A stretch of DNA of 64,000 nt from Closterium sp. Naga37s-1 (GCA_947471745.1 CANJKZ010000723.1:5249001-5313000), one strand, 5' to 3'. Positions 18,743 to 30,006 are shown, counted from the stretch's first letter. Notes: generated by a model not told the origin, from the sequence alone. Program-made: numbers and translations.

Positions 18743-19767
18743 GGGCGAAGGTCAGTGCAGAGGACCCGGCCGGTGTACGTTGCTCGACCGAGCACGTCCC
18801 CCGCCGCGGAGATGAGCAACATCCGATCGCCGTCGTCCTTCAGCGTCACCCCGCTCTCCTTCAGCTGGCCAGCCGAAAGCAGATTCGCCTGCACGCCCGG
18901 GACGTAGAGAACGTCAGAGATGAGCACTAACTTCTCAGCCTCCCCTTGCAGCGCAACCGTGCCACGGCCGCGAACGTCCTGCAGCGCCCCATTGAAGCCA
19001 AGCACGTGCTTCACGTCGCCACTCGGCCCCAATTCGACGAAGACCTCCTTCGTCCCCATCAGGTGGTGCAAGCAGCCGCTGTCGAGCAGGACCACCGCGG
19101 GGTTCGCTTGCACAGCTGCCGCCACCGCCTGGAAATCCTCGCCAGCTTCCGGCGCCAGCGAGATAGTCGGCTCCACGACATCGACCAGCGAGCACGACGC
19201 CTCCTTACCGTCTCGCCCTTTGCCACCCGCGGAAGAGTCGGCGTCCTTCGCCGAGGTCGATTTCGTCAACTGCTTTTCTTTTCGCGGTTGGTTTCCTCGA
19301 CGCGGACGACGGCTGCCAGAACTTCCGGGGCCTCCCCTCGCGTCGTCGTCGTCGGAAACGCTGCGGTCGGGGCACTCGAAGGAGAGGTGATCGGGATCGC
19401 CGCACAGCCAGCATTCCCGGCGTCGACCTCCTCCTCCACGACCGCCATCCTTGGAAGAATTCTGCTTGTCAGCGTCCTTCGTCGGCTTCCCGCCACCGCG
19501 GTAACTGCCACCAGACTGCGCGCGCTGTCCCGGGTGACCACCTCGCTTCGCGGGGGCCGCGAAATTTACTTGCGCGAGGAGCTCCTTGGACCGCTCAGCC
19601 TCCTGCATTGCCTCGTCCTGCAGGATGTACGAGGTCAATGTGTCCTCGTTGAGCGTCGCCCGCGTGCTCGGCGCCATCGACAACCGCTTCAGCAGATTGT
19701 AGCTGCTCGGGAGTCCTTGCATGACGTGCGTGACGTACGAAGCCGTCGAGTATTCCGCGCCAGCCAT
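18733..19767 (-). CDS. Element D Gag C-terminus and protease
   Basis: 344-residue open frame. The first part is the end of Gag (YVTHVMQGLPSSYNLLKRLS, LTSYILQDE). A canonical CCHC zinc knuckle follows, CWLCGDPDHLSFEC (C-x2-C-x4-H-x4-C, about residues 115-128), flanked by Gly/Arg-rich sequence that should bind RNA. The aspartic protease follows, with active-site LLDSGCLHHLMG (about 229) and VLYVPGVQANLLSAGQL (about 288-304). The frame is continuous with 20628-19786 apart from one TGA, so the Met at 19767 is probably not the native start. Confidence 0.88.
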   Translation of the reverse strand: MAGAEYSTASYVTHVMQGLPSSYNLLKRLSMAPSTRATLNEDTLTSYILQDEAMQEAERSKELLAQVNFAAPAKRGGHPGQRAQSGGSYRGGGKPTKDADKQNSSKDGGRGGGGRRRECWLCGDPDHLSFECPDRSVSDDDDARGGPGSSGSRRPRRGNQPRKEKQLTKSTSAKDADSSAGGKGRDGKEASCSLVDVVEPTISLAPEAGEDFQAVAAAVQANPAVVLLDSGCLHHLMGTKEVFVELGPSGDVKHVLGFNGALQDVRGRGTVALQGEAEKLVLISDVLYVPGVQANLLSAGQLKESGVTLKDDGDRMLLISAAGDVLGRATYTGRVLCTDLRPCA

Positions 19768-19785
19768 CCGAATGGTGGCGAGAAT

Positions 19786-20628
19786 TCACCGAGCTCGATT
19801 GCAGTAGTCAGTCGCAGTCTCCTCGTCGCCCATACGCAAGTGCGTCAACTGCCCCTCAAGCTGGGCGATGAATAAGTCGTCGGTGACCTGGTAAGTTGAC
19901 TCGATGAAATGCCACGCCTGGTGGCCAGCGTCGAGGTACTCCCTGCACGACTTCAGGGCGATCTGTACGCCCGGCGAGCAGCACCGCGAAATGACCGTAA
20001 AGGTCAGCAACTGCACGGCGCGAAATTCCGCTCGCAGGTCGGGGTAGTGCTCCTCCGGCGTCGCCACGGTTCCGCGGGCGAAGCCCATCAGCCCGGCCAT
20101 CTCCAGCTGGGGCTCGATGGCTTCCTTCCACGTTAGGATGTCGGGACGACCGACCAGCAGAGGGGTGACCGAGATCCTGTCCGGCGTAAACTTGAAGTAG
20201 CCATAGCTCGGCGCAATTCCTCCCGCGCTCACATGAGTCGCCGACATCGGCGCCATTTCACTTCGTCTGCCTCCGACGTAGTTTTGCGGGGCCCCTGCAG
20301 CACCGGACGACTGCATTCCTCGCGCCTGAACGCCGCCGACTTCATCGGCGTGAATCACACCTCGCTGCCTCGATGTGCCTCCCGCGCTGCTGCCGACTTG
20401 GCCACCACCCGCGTGGACGTCCGCGTCGACGCCGCCCGCGTTGTTCACCGGTCGAGGAGACGCAGGCCGAGAGGGAGGGTGCTCCGTCGCCCACAAGGAG
20501 CGGATGCCAGCCTCGACGACCATCCAGGGGATGTCGCCATACTCGTTGGCCTCGTGTTTTCTTCTCGCGTTCTCCAGCCGTGCCTCCAGGGTGTCCACCA
20601 CCCCTCCGTCACCTAGGGCTCCTACCAT
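19786..20628 (-). pseudogene. Element D Gag N-terminal part
   Basis: 280 residues in the same frame as 19767-18733, ending at a TGA that follows DYCNRAR. The next six codons stay open to the Met at 19767, so a single nonsense change (most simply CGA to TGA) separates the two halves. The C-terminal two-thirds are a copia capsid domain (LTWKEAIEPQLEMAGL, AWHFIESTYQVTDD, QLEGQLTHLRMGDEETATDY). The N-terminal region is charged and then Gly/Ser-rich. Confidence 0.85.
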
Positions 20629-20713
20629 AGTGACTACCGCACAGCTGCCGGTCTACGAACAAGCTAGGTGAGTGAGAGGTCAGCTAAACCGAAGGTTTCG
20701 TTGCGGTGTCGTT

Positions 20714-20950
20714 CACGCTCACCGCACCATGTCCAGTTCGCTAACCAACTGGGCTAAAAGGGCATGTTTCCTTGGTGGGTCAGCGCACCCATACCCCCCC
20801 AGGACGACACCTGTAGCCCTTGGGGAGACCACTTCGGGCCATTCCAATGTCCATTTCCAACACTCCCCTCACTGGGAGGGCCCACGACTAGGGCACAGGA
20901 AATCGCTGACAGTAGGAATCGAACCCTGGTCCTCCACGCTCACCGCACCA
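20714..20950 (-). other. Element D primer-site region with split tRNA-like boxes between 16-bp direct repeats
   Basis: On the minus strand the 5' LTR is followed by TGGTGCGGTGAGCGTG (20935-20950), whose complement ends in CCA like a tRNA 3' end, so it can act as a primer site. The same 16-mer recurs at 20714-20729. Between them lie a perfect Pol III B box (GGTTCGATTCC, complement of 20915-20925) and, 158 bp further on, a perfect A box (TAGCCCAGTTGG, complement of 20745-20756). The order is B then A, the reverse of a tRNA or SINE. Read across the repeat as a circle, A, 16-mer and B are spaced as in a tRNA gene. Confidence 0.6.
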
Positions 20951-21739
20951 TTCGGAGATAACTAGTGCAACGGGAGCTAGACTACGGGCTAGGCACGGGG
21001 CAAGAGTGATCGTAGCGTTCGTTCGTTCCTTAGTTGTTCCTTAGTGCTAACACTGCTTGCTAGTTCACGGGGAAAATTTGCAAGAGTTTCACTAGGAAAT
21101 CATAACAACAAAAGTTCAGAATGATTGCATCAACATTGGCAACACTGACTACATCAGACCTAGCAAGGCTGCTGGTCCACTGCCAGCGCAGCACGGTCGA
21201 CCGCGTGCCAGCACGACTTGGTCGACCGCGCTCCAGCAGAGCAGAGTCGCGGCTTGCCAACGTTGCCCGTCCGCGGTGTGCCAACGCTGCAGCAAGTCGG
21301 CTGCACAGCGATGCATCCGCAGGACAACGGTGCACCAGCTTCGCAGGTGCGTGCAGCTGATTGGCGCCCAACTCCCCGTCACATGCCCAGCGCAGACACT
21401 TCACCCGTGACGGCACCCACCAGCCACGTCGACCTCGGGATACCACCCCCGAGGTCGTCCTCGCAGACAACATCCCCGGCGACTTTCGCGCACGTCGCCC
21501 GGGTATCCTGGTTAACCGGGTATTCCGCGGTCCTCCCGCGGTTTCTCGGCCACCGCGGTCCTCCGCGGTTTCGTGGATCCACGGTCCCCCGTGATTTCGT
21601 GGCTCCACGGTCCCCCGCAATTTCGTGGCTCCCACGGTCCACCACGATTTCGTGGCTCCCACAGTCCACCACGATTTCGTGGCTCCCACGGTCGGCTCCG
21701 CCCAAGCGAGGACGGGGCCAAACACAACTCCCGTTGACA
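20951..21739 (-). repeat. Element D 5' LTR
   Basis: 789 bp. It matches 14511-15272 with about eight substitutions and one additional 27-bp unit in the CCACGG/TTTCGTGG array. The terminal TG has become TT on the plus strand. Confidence 0.93.
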
Positions 21740-24704
21740 CCTCGCTGGGGTGATCTGCTTAGGTCTAGTGTGGATGTCTTTGCTCTTGACTATGATGCGA
21801 TCCTTGCTGCCATGTATGCTGTGACTATTAGTGTTGAGGGTGACTGTTACCTGTGTGTTCCGCCCGACCCGGGCATTGGGACTGCAGCTCTAGATGCTAG
21901 TGAGTCTGCCGCTCCAGGTGCCAGTGAGTCAGCTGCTCCAGGTACTGGTGAGTTTGCTCTCTCAGGTACTGCGCCTGCTGAGGCCTTGCACACCTTCACT
22001 CTTGACTCAGGTGCTTCCCGCTCCTTCTTTCGCAACTGCACCACTCTCACGCCGCTCAGTCGGCTAGTTGCAGTCTCCCTGGCGGACCCCTCTGGGGGCC
22101 CAGTCCTTGCGCACTCTTCCACGGTTTTACCGTGTCCGGCAGTCCCGTCTGGCTCACTGTCAGGTCTCCACCTCCCTTCGTTCTCTACGAACTTGGTAAG
22201 TGGTGCTGATCTCCAGGATGTGTGGGTTGACCAGTTCACTCCTGGAGGTCAGCGGGTGACCCACTGCACTTACTCCCGGAGTGGTCGACACCTTGCCACG
22301 TTCACCCGTGCGCCTGGCTCGAGCTTGTACACACTAACTAGTGCGTCCCCTCAGATAGCTGCGTCTGCGTCCGCATCTGGTCAGCTAGTGGCCCCCTGCT
22401 ATTGTCGGGCTCTGTCGCACCGGACCTTTCTTTGGCACCACCGTCTTGGTCACCCCTCGGTGCAGCGCCTTTCGGCCATGCACCGCCGTCTCCTCGTCTC
22501 TGGCCTTCCGGAGACTCTGCCTCCTCTCCCACACTCCCCTGCCACTCCCTGCCTTCCCTGTGTCGAGGGGCGGCAGCGCGCTGCCCCTCACTCCTCCTCG
22601 CTCCCCCCGACGACTGCTCCTCTGCAGACCCTGCACATGGACGTGTGGGGCCTAGCCCGCGTCCGTGGATAGGACCGCGAGCGGTACTTCCTGCTGGTAG
22701 TTGACGACTACTCTCGCTACACCACGGTCTTCCTCTTGCGCACCAAGGGTGAGGTCTCTGATGTTTTGATCCCTTGGATCCGCGCTGCCCGTCTCCAACT
22801 CCGCGAGCGGTTTGGAACGGAGTTTCACGTCCTGCGTCTGCACTCTGATAGAGGTGGAGAGTTTTCCTCTGACCTTCTACAGAGCTTTTGTCGTGGGGAG
22901 GGCATTCGCCACACGTTCACGTTTCCGGCCTCTTCGTAGCAAAATGGGGTTGCTGAGTGCCACATTGGCTTGGTCATGGAGGTCGCTCGTACCTCCATGG
23001 TCCATGCGGCTGCCCCCCATTTTCTGTGGCCGTTTGCGGTCCAGTACGCTGCACATCAGCTCAACCTCTGGCCACGTGTCTCCTTGCCGGGGACCTCGCC
23101 TACACTCCGATGGACGGGGAAGGTTGGCGATGCGTTGGTGTTCCGGGTCTGGGGTTCTCGTGCCTTTGTCCGCGATACCACCGCGGACAAGCTCTCCGCG
23201 CGTGCTATTCCCTGCGTCTTCCTTGGCTTTGTCCCTGACGCGCCTGGCTGGCAGTTTTACCACCCCTCCTCGCGCCGAGACTTGCCCTCTCAGGACGTCA
23301 CGTTCGAGGAGTCGGTTCCCTTTTACCGTCTCTTCCCCTACCGCGCTGCTCCTCTCCCCCCTCCGTCTCTCTTCCTTGCACCAGGTCCTCCCCCGGTAGA
23401 CCCCCTCCCCCCTCAGGATCCTGCTCCCTCAGGTGTGTCTCAGGTAGACGCTGTCGAGCCTGTCGAGGTAGCAGTTGACTCTAGTGCTGCTGGGGGTGCT
23501 GCGCCTGCGCGTGCGGAGCCTGGGGGTGCTGCGCCTGGGGGTGCTGAGCTTGAGAGTGAGGAGCCTGGGGGTACTGGGCATGAGCGTGTGGAGTCTGGGG
23601 GTGCTGAGCCTGCGGGTGTCGAGCCTGCGGTTGTTGAGAGGGGGGATGCTGAGTCTGCTGGAGGTCCTGCAGGGGCCTCGTCTCGGCAGGAGCCTCTCTC
23701 TCCACAGAAGCTACGCGAGTGGTTTGTTCACCGCTAGAGGCGTTAGAGCGGAGCTGCTGCGGCTGAGGAGCCTGCCGCTGGTGGCCCGGGAGCAGGAGGT
23801 GCTGGAGCTACTGGTGCTGGAGGTACTGGAGCTGCTAGAGCTGGTGAATCTGCTGGAGTTGGAGCCGGAGCTGCTGGAGCTGTTCCTGCTGGAGGTGCTG
23901 CTGGTGCTGGAGCTAGTGGTGCTGCAGGAGTTGGAGCTGGAGGCGCGAGAGCTGTTCCTGCTGTTGGTGCTGCTAGTGCTGGAGCTAGTGGTGCTGCAGG
24001 AGTTGGAGCTGGAGGTGCTGGAGGTCCTTCTGCTGGTTCTGGGGGTGCTGCACGGCTGCGGCCGTACTTCGTTCCACTCCTTCTGCAGGTTCTTGGTCTC
24101 TCGCCTTCTACTGGTCCTCCTCCTCCCTTAGAGTGTCCGCCGCCTGTCCAATCGCAGTCGCAGTTACAGCCAGCCTCCCCACTGCCTGGTCCTTCTCCTT
24201 ACACTGGACCGACCGGAGGTCTTGCGGAGCGTCGTGAGCCTGAGTCTCGTCCTTCGTCGCCTGTTCTCGCGGCTCGCACTGGTCGTCGTGTTCCGCGTCC
24301 GCGTCCTCCTCCTGTCCCCGGCACGCACCAGATGGCACTTCGTCCTTCCTCTGTTCCACTTCGTGTACCTCTGCCGTCTCCTCCTGCGTCCTCCCTTGCT
24401 GACGGTCCAGACCCGGAGTCTGACTCCCTTCGTGCTGCTAGTCCTACTGTCACGCGTCTCCTGGCCACTGTTGTCACCGACCCTTCGTTTGAGTCCACTG
24501 CTGTGTCTGCCTTAGTTGCTGAGCTTGTCGACTTTGCTGCTCGCTGTTGTCTAGACTACGCCGCTAGCCTTGTTGCTGATTCTGAGTCTGTCTGTCCTCC
24601 GTCCGTCGGGGGTGAGTGTGCTCTTGGCACGGACGTCCTTGAGGACAGGCAGGAGGAGTTTCAGTGTTTCGCCGCTGCTTTACCTCGTCTCGTGTCCATG
24701 CTGC
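21740..24704 (+). pseudogene. Element C Gag end, protease, integrase and linker
   Basis: Resumes at RWGDLLRSSVDVFALDYDAILAAMYA and gives the protease (LHTFTLDSGASRSFFRN), pre-integrase (LWHHRLGHPSVQRL, CLPCVEG) and integrase core (LHMDVWG, LHSDRGGEF, QNGVAECH). Then come the CVFLGFVPDAPGWQFYHP motif, the SPQKLREWF motif at about 23700, and a Gly/Ala linker (23740-24050) with RPYFVPLL and the DVLEDRQEEFQ segment. Stops: TAG near 22670 (Gln in GQGHERY of relatives), TAG near 22937 (Gln in SPQQNG), TAG after the LREWF motif (Trp in relatives). It ends at the junction with E. Confidence 0.87.
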
Positions 24705-27700
24705 CCTTTAGACATTATTCAGGTACCTGAGAAGTTGGGCAAACCACTTTAGTGTAAAAAAGGGTCTTGCGTTCCAAGGAGTTAATATTCTCTCCCCACA
24801 GCATAGTCTTAAAACTCCCTACTGCCCACAGGTGAAGCCTACACAGCTGCAAAGGCTTAGGGGAAGGTTCCAGGCCAAGACGAAGCTGAATCGGCCTCGG
24901 ATAAATCCTTCTAACCCTACTTAGTTGGAAACTGATATGGAGTCAGCAGCTTTGAGTGCAGGACCAAGGGATGATCTATTCGACGTACCCTACGATCCTA
25001 TAAGTGAGACCATTTATGGTTATTCAGAGCGGCAACAACCACTACTACTCGAGGTGATCTGCAATGGGCGACGCCTCCAGGCCTGGTGGACAGCGGTGCG
25101 TCTCACTCGGTGTGCGACCGCAGAACGTTGGAGAAAATTGGAGAATCTTCGGAGGAGACCAAGTTCACGGCAATGATGGTGGACGGTACGAAACTTCCCA
25201 TCCACAGCGAAACATCACTGCAGCTGCACATAGGGGCGCTGAGATGGAAGCCGTGGTTGCCGATCACGAACATCAAGGGTCTAGATTTCATCTTGGGGCA
25301 ATATTTCTTGAAGCGGTTCAACCCCGAGATCGACTGGGTCAACCGGAAGGCGTGCATCTATAACAACGAGAAACGGGTGGAGCTGCGAAGCTGGACGGAT
25401 ACAGGGAACGTTCCTGAGACGACACTGGCACGGTTCGAACGGACGGTGACCGAGAGTAATACGGGTTACTTAGCAATGGTTATGGCAGCAGCAGAGGAGG
25501 AGAAGCCGAGTTCCGAGCTACATGCAGCAGTGAAGGAGGTCTTGGAGCAGTACAAAGATATAATGCCCAATGACCTACTCGCAGGCGTACCTCCAGCACG
25601 CACCCACGAGCACGAGATCGTGGAGGAACCAGGTGCAAAACCCATCTCATGTGCACCATACCGACTGAGTCCCACAGAATTGACAGACATGAAGAAGCAG
25701 ATAGAGTATCTACTGGACAGAAAACTGATCCGCCCATCCACCTCTCCCTATGGTGCACCAGTTCTCTTCACTCCAAAACCAGACGGCAGTTTACCGATGT
25801 GCATCGACTACCACGCACTGAACAAACAGACAGTTAAAAACAAATACCCCATACCGCGCATCGACGACCTACTAGATCAACTGCGTGGTGCAACAGTCAT
25901 TTCGAAGCTGGACCTACGGTCGGGTTACTGGCAGTTCAAGATGGCAGACAACTCAATCCACAAGACGGTGTTCCGTACCAGGTACGGCTCCTACGAATAC
26001 TTAGTGATGCCGTTCGGACTCTGCAACGCACCGACGACGTTCCAAGCAGAGATGAATCACATCCTACGGCCCCTGCTGGACGAGTGCGCAGTGGTGTACT
26101 TGGACGACATTCTCATCTACTCCAAGAACATGAAGGAGCGCGTGGAGCATCTGCAGAAGGTGTTCAAGATCCTGTGGAAAAACAAGTTCTACGTGAAGTT
26201 GTCGAAGAGCGACTTCGCCCTGAAGAAGGTGCAGTTTCTCGGGCACATGGTGAGTGCCGAGGGCGTACATGTGGACCCATAAAAGAACGAAGCCGTCAAG
26301 AAGTGGAAAGTATCGGAGAACGTGAAGGAGTTGTAGCAGTTCCTAGGCTTCGCCAACCACTACAACAGGTTCGTGCCGCAGTACGCTAAGATAGCAGCGC
26401 CACTGACCGACCTACTGAAAAAGGATACGCCCTACAAATGGGATACTCCTCATCATCAAGCCATGGAGCAGTTACACACAGCATTGACTACATCGCCAGT
26501 ACTCATCCTACCCAACTTAGACAAGGACTACGTGGTGGAAGCAGACGCTAGTGACCAAGCAGTCGGAGCAGTACTGATGCAGGACCACAAACGCGGGTTA
26601 CAGCCTATCACCTACCTCAGTAAAAAGCTACACGGAGCAGAACTGAACTACCCTATCCATGACAAGGAAGCCTTAGCGATTGTCATAGCCTTCAAGGCGT
26701 GGAGGTGTTACCTAGAGGTAGCCAAGACTACAGTTTATACTGACCACTGTAGCCTCAAATACATGAAGTCGCAGCCGACGCTCTCACGATGACAGGTGCG
26801 GTGGGTGGACTTCCTGGAAACTCACTTCCACTACGACATCGTCTACAAGCCCAGGCTACACAACAAGGCAAACGCATTGACCCGCCCCGGACATGTAGCA
26901 GGCATCCAACTCTATGGGATGAACTCTCTGCGCAAGGGTCTATTCCCACATGGGTACTCCGTGGATGCAGAAATCACTACAGTACAGACTAAGAAGCTGT
27001 TACAGTGGGAGAAAGACTTAGCTGTAAGGAAGGGCACATGAAAGATTTGGGTACCGAACTATGCCCCGCACCAACAAATCCTACTGGAATTGTTTCACAA
27101 CGTACCATACGCGGGACATTTCAGGAGCAACAAGACGTTAGCAGGGATAGCAAAGTATTACTACTGGCCCGGGACAGCAGCAGACGTGCATCAGTTCGTC
27201 ACCTCATGCGACCCGTGCCAGCGGATGAAGAGTAGCAAGCAGAAGAAAGCAGGGTTACTTCAGCCTCTACCCGTACCGGAGCAGCCATGGCAAGTCGTTA
27301 GCCTAGACTTCATCACGTGACTTCCTTCGACCTCACGAGGGCATGACGCCATCCTCGTAGTGATTGATAAGTTCTCCAAAATGGGTCACTTCATTCTGAC
27401 CAATGCCACGGCTACAGCTGAAGCATCTGCTCGCCTCTTCTTCAACCGCATCATCACCATCCACGACATCCCCGCTACACCCATCTCAGAAAAAGACCCC
27501 AAGTTCACTAGTAAGTTTTGGAAGGAGCTCATGGGACTCTTGGGGACTAAGCTTGCGATGTCTTCAGCATACCACCCTCAGAGTGACGGACAGACAGAGT
27601 GACTCAATCAAGTGGTTGAACAGTTACTGCGCACAGCTTGCAAAGACGACATCAGCCACTGGGAAACACAGTTACTGACCTTAGAGTTTGCTTACAACAA

Positions 27701-28330
27701 TGCGTCATATGCGGCCACAGGGAAAACTCCTTTCTTCCTGTATTACGGACGAGATCCACTTACATCACAGCAGCCAACCACACCGGCACACGTCCAAGCC
27801 GTCCACGACTTCGTCACCACCCTGCAGCAGCTATGGGAGAAGACTCAGCGACGTCTCACCACGATGCATAACTCCCAAAAGCAGTATGCCGATCGCCAGC
27901 GACGTGATCACTCAGTAGCAGTCAGAGATCAGGTGCTTCTTGACACGCGCAACTTGAACCTGTCTCACCTACCATCCAAACTCCGGCCTCGCTTCTGTGG
28001 TCCTTTTCTCGTTGAGGCACAGGTGACACCAATAACATTCCACTTGCGCTTACCAGAAACGTGGAAGCTTCACAACGCTTTCCATGTCCAGCTCCAGAAA
28101 CCCTACAAGGACCCCAACCAACAGTTCCACGGATGGCAGAGTATGAACCAAAGTATGAAGTGGAGCGCATTCTCACTCATTAGCGCCGCGGCGGCAAGAC
28201 CCTCGAGTTCCTGATCCGCTGGAAGGGATATGACCCCACTGAGGAAAGTTGGGTTGCAGAAGCTCAACGCACGCCGTGCTCTTGAGGAATATCTTGTCAA
28301 GCAGGGTGTATCTCATGCAAACCAGCTTTG
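24705..28330 (+). pseudogene. Element E gag-pol remnant
   Basis: Protease active site VDSGASHSV at about 25085. RT with [33 protein letters not shown] and catalytic YLDDILIYS near 26100. RNase H with EADASDQAVGAVL and TDHCSLKY. Integrase HHCC zinc region (GHFRSNKTL ... CDPCQRMK) near 27115-27225. Integrase core with Asp in VVSLDFIT, Asp in ISEKDPKF and Glu region DGQTE. GPF-type tail, then a chromodomain (YEVERILTH, LIRWKGYDPTEESWV) at about 28145-28255. Stops near 26279, 26334, 26790, 27039, 27318, 27599 and 28190. Most fit one C-to-T or G-to-A change from the family residue. Confidence 0.92.
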
Positions 28331-28341
28331 AGGGGGGGACG

Positions 28342-28711
28342 TGTGAGAGTATGACAGCATATGCCAGCTATGCTTGCTTGCCTAGACTTTATTATGCTAT
28401 TTCTAGCATAGGTTTAATTTATGCATGCATGAATTGCTGGATTTCCTAGGCTAGGTGCTTTCCGATATTTTATTATAGTTATTGCACTGATCTAGGTTGC
28501 GTACACCGAATTCTGGGCTATTCCGTTGCCACCGAATTGCCTTCTACCGAATTCGGGAAGGCTCTGTTCGTGACGCTTCGCGACCCTCGGAACCTTCGCG
28601 TAACACTTGGTTACTGGGCCTTGTGTCGAGCCTATATATAGCCTCGTGTTGTACCCAGGTGAATCATTCAATTCAAACTCTCTTTCCTGAGCTTGATACT
28701 AGATTCTCACA
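28342..28711 (+). repeat. Element E 3' LTR
   Basis: Begins TGTGAGAGTATGACAG directly after the purine tract TTTGAGGGGGGGACG and most likely ends TTCTCACA at 28711, giving inverted 7-mers TGTGAGA/TCTCACA. It contains a TATA box (CCTATATATAGCC, about 28625-28640). With only one LTR the right boundary is an inference. Confidence 0.75.
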
Positions 28712-28774
28712 GTAGGAGTCGAAACCCTTCGTCGATGACGTCTTCTTGTCCTTGCACGGCTTCTCGTCCACGCG

Positions 28775-28915
28775 TTACTCTTGCGAGGCGCACGCTGCTC
28801 TAGCGAGGGGCGCGCTGCTCTGGTTGGGGCATGCACTGCTCTAGCGGGGCGCGCGCTGCTCCGGCTGGGTCGCGCGCTGCTCCGGCTGGGGCACGCGCTG
28901 CACTGGCTGGAGCGC
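28775..28915 (+). repeat. Short tandem GC-rich repeats downstream of element E
   Basis: Units of about 28-30 bp (GGCGCGCGCTGCTC(C/T)GGCTGGG), about five copies, flanked by less GC-rich sequence. Unassigned. Confidence 0.6.
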
Positions 28916-30006
28916 GAAATCGTCACTGCTATCTTTATCGCTAGTACGGTAATTTCGTGTGGCGAAATTTGTCCGGACAATTTGCGAAGTGAGTCTGTAT
29001 CTACTGGGTCACACCCACTCAAAATTAGGAAGGTTGAGGCAGTTTTGTGCTATTTAGGACTCCGGTTTTAAAGCCAGTAGCTAATATAGTGACCCCCCTC
29101 TTCTAGTTGGATCCACTTGAAAACCCAAGTCAGAGCGTTTTTTATTTTTGCCTTAAGACATTTTCCAAACCAAATTGGGAACAGTTTGAATTATTTTTCA
29201 ACGAGATCTGATTGGTGGTGGATTTCTCCCAAATGCTTGTGCGAATTTGGCGCAGAGATGTGCTAGCAATGCTGGTACAATCACTTTTAGAGAGAGAGAG
29301 GAAGGCGAAGAGAGAGAGGAAGCGCGACGGAGAGAGGAAGGGCGACGAGAGAGGGGAAGGGCAACGGTAGAGAGGAAGCGCGACAGAGAGAGGAAGCGCT
29401 AGCGCACGCATATGGGGAGTAGCACAACATCAAGCGCGAGCACGCATTAAGTGATGAAGAAAACCGGGACCGTGAAGCACGTGGTTCGCGCGGAGAGCAC
29501 CATCTCTGCCAGCTGGTCGCAAAGCGTTACCGCCGCCTGCCCGTCCACCGAGCTCCCCGACATGATGATGAGCCCGGGCGGCGGGGGAGAGAGGTGACGG
29601 GTAGCGAAAGGAGATAGCGAGGATGCGGCCAACGAGGAAAGATGTAGATGTGACGAGCAGTGATGGGAAGGGAGAGAGGAATGTGCGGGAGATTTGGCAC
29701 GAGCGTGATAGCAACGAAGTGAGTAATGGGAAGGGAGAGAAGAGGGGCGATGAGAGGTAGAGGAAGGGCAAGCACGATAGCGACAATTGGGCGATGGCAG
29801 GGGATGCACGGTGGGTGACGCTATGGACGACGACTCGGCGAGGGAAGTGAGAGGGGCCGACTAAGACGGGGGGATTGATAATTGCACGCGACAGGCATAA
29901 TACGAATACGATCTAGATCACGTCTTACCGATGTCGGTAATAGCATGCCTATGTCACACACGACTAGGATAACTGTTTTTAGCTAGGCAAAGACAGGTGA
30001 CAAGGG
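28916..30006. other. Repeat-poor interval with a purine-rich simple-sequence tract
   Basis: No retroelement domain is recognised. 29287-29405 is an AGAGAGAGGAAG(C/G)GCGA simple repeat, with echoes to 29760. On the minus strand a frame from about 29600 to 29455 reads SGSSVDGQAAVTLCDQLAEM and then TTCFTVPVFF and stops with TAA. It looks more protein-like than its surroundings and could be an exon remnant, but I do not recognise a family and would not call it a gene. Confidence 0.35.

Larger units (their letters stand above)
14511..21739 (-). mobile_element. Element D: Ty1/copia retrotransposon of a different lineage, near-complete
   Basis: Minus-strand copia inserted in the Gag of C with duplication CCTCG (14506-14510 and 21740-21744). 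LTRs are 20951-21739 (5') and 14511-15272 (3'), far longer than those of the other clan. Order: unusual tRNA-like leader, Gag (20628-19786), zinc knuckle and protease (19767-18733), integrase, RT, RNase H (18742-15407). Two lesions are visible: one TGA in Gag and a -1 frame change before integrase. The codon style is ordinary GC-rich, without the clan's Gly/Ala linker. The LTRs differ by a handful of substitutions and one 27-bp repeat unit. Confidence 0.93.
12560..24704 (+). mobile_element. Element C: Ty1/copia retrotransposon, both ends lost, split by D
   Basis: Plus-strand copia. Leader minisatellite (12590-13260), Gag (13325-14510), interruption by element D with CCTCG duplication, then end of Gag, protease, integrase, Gly/Ala linker and pre-RT segment to 24704. 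There it stops within VSMLLAPEGD and chromovirus E begins. RT, RNase H and both LTRs are missing. Several nonsense changes and a 14-C tract make it inactive. Confidence 0.88.
24705..28711 (+). mobile_element. Element E: Ty3/gypsy chromovirus, 5'-truncated
   Basis: Plus-strand gypsy element beginning abruptly in late gag sequence and ending in an LTR at 28342-28711. Pol order is protease, RT, RNase H, integrase, chromodomain, the chromovirus arrangement. Base composition and codon use are much less GC-rich than in the copia clan. Multiple stop codons and frame changes show it is old. The 5' LTR and most of gag are missing at the C/E junction. Confidence 0.92.

Noticed and set aside
20714..20950. 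A functional tRNA gene near the D primer site.
   Set aside because: Perfect A and B boxes are present but in the wrong order and too far apart for a tRNA. No acceptor stem pairs, so only a tRNA-like or SINE-like remnant is claimed.
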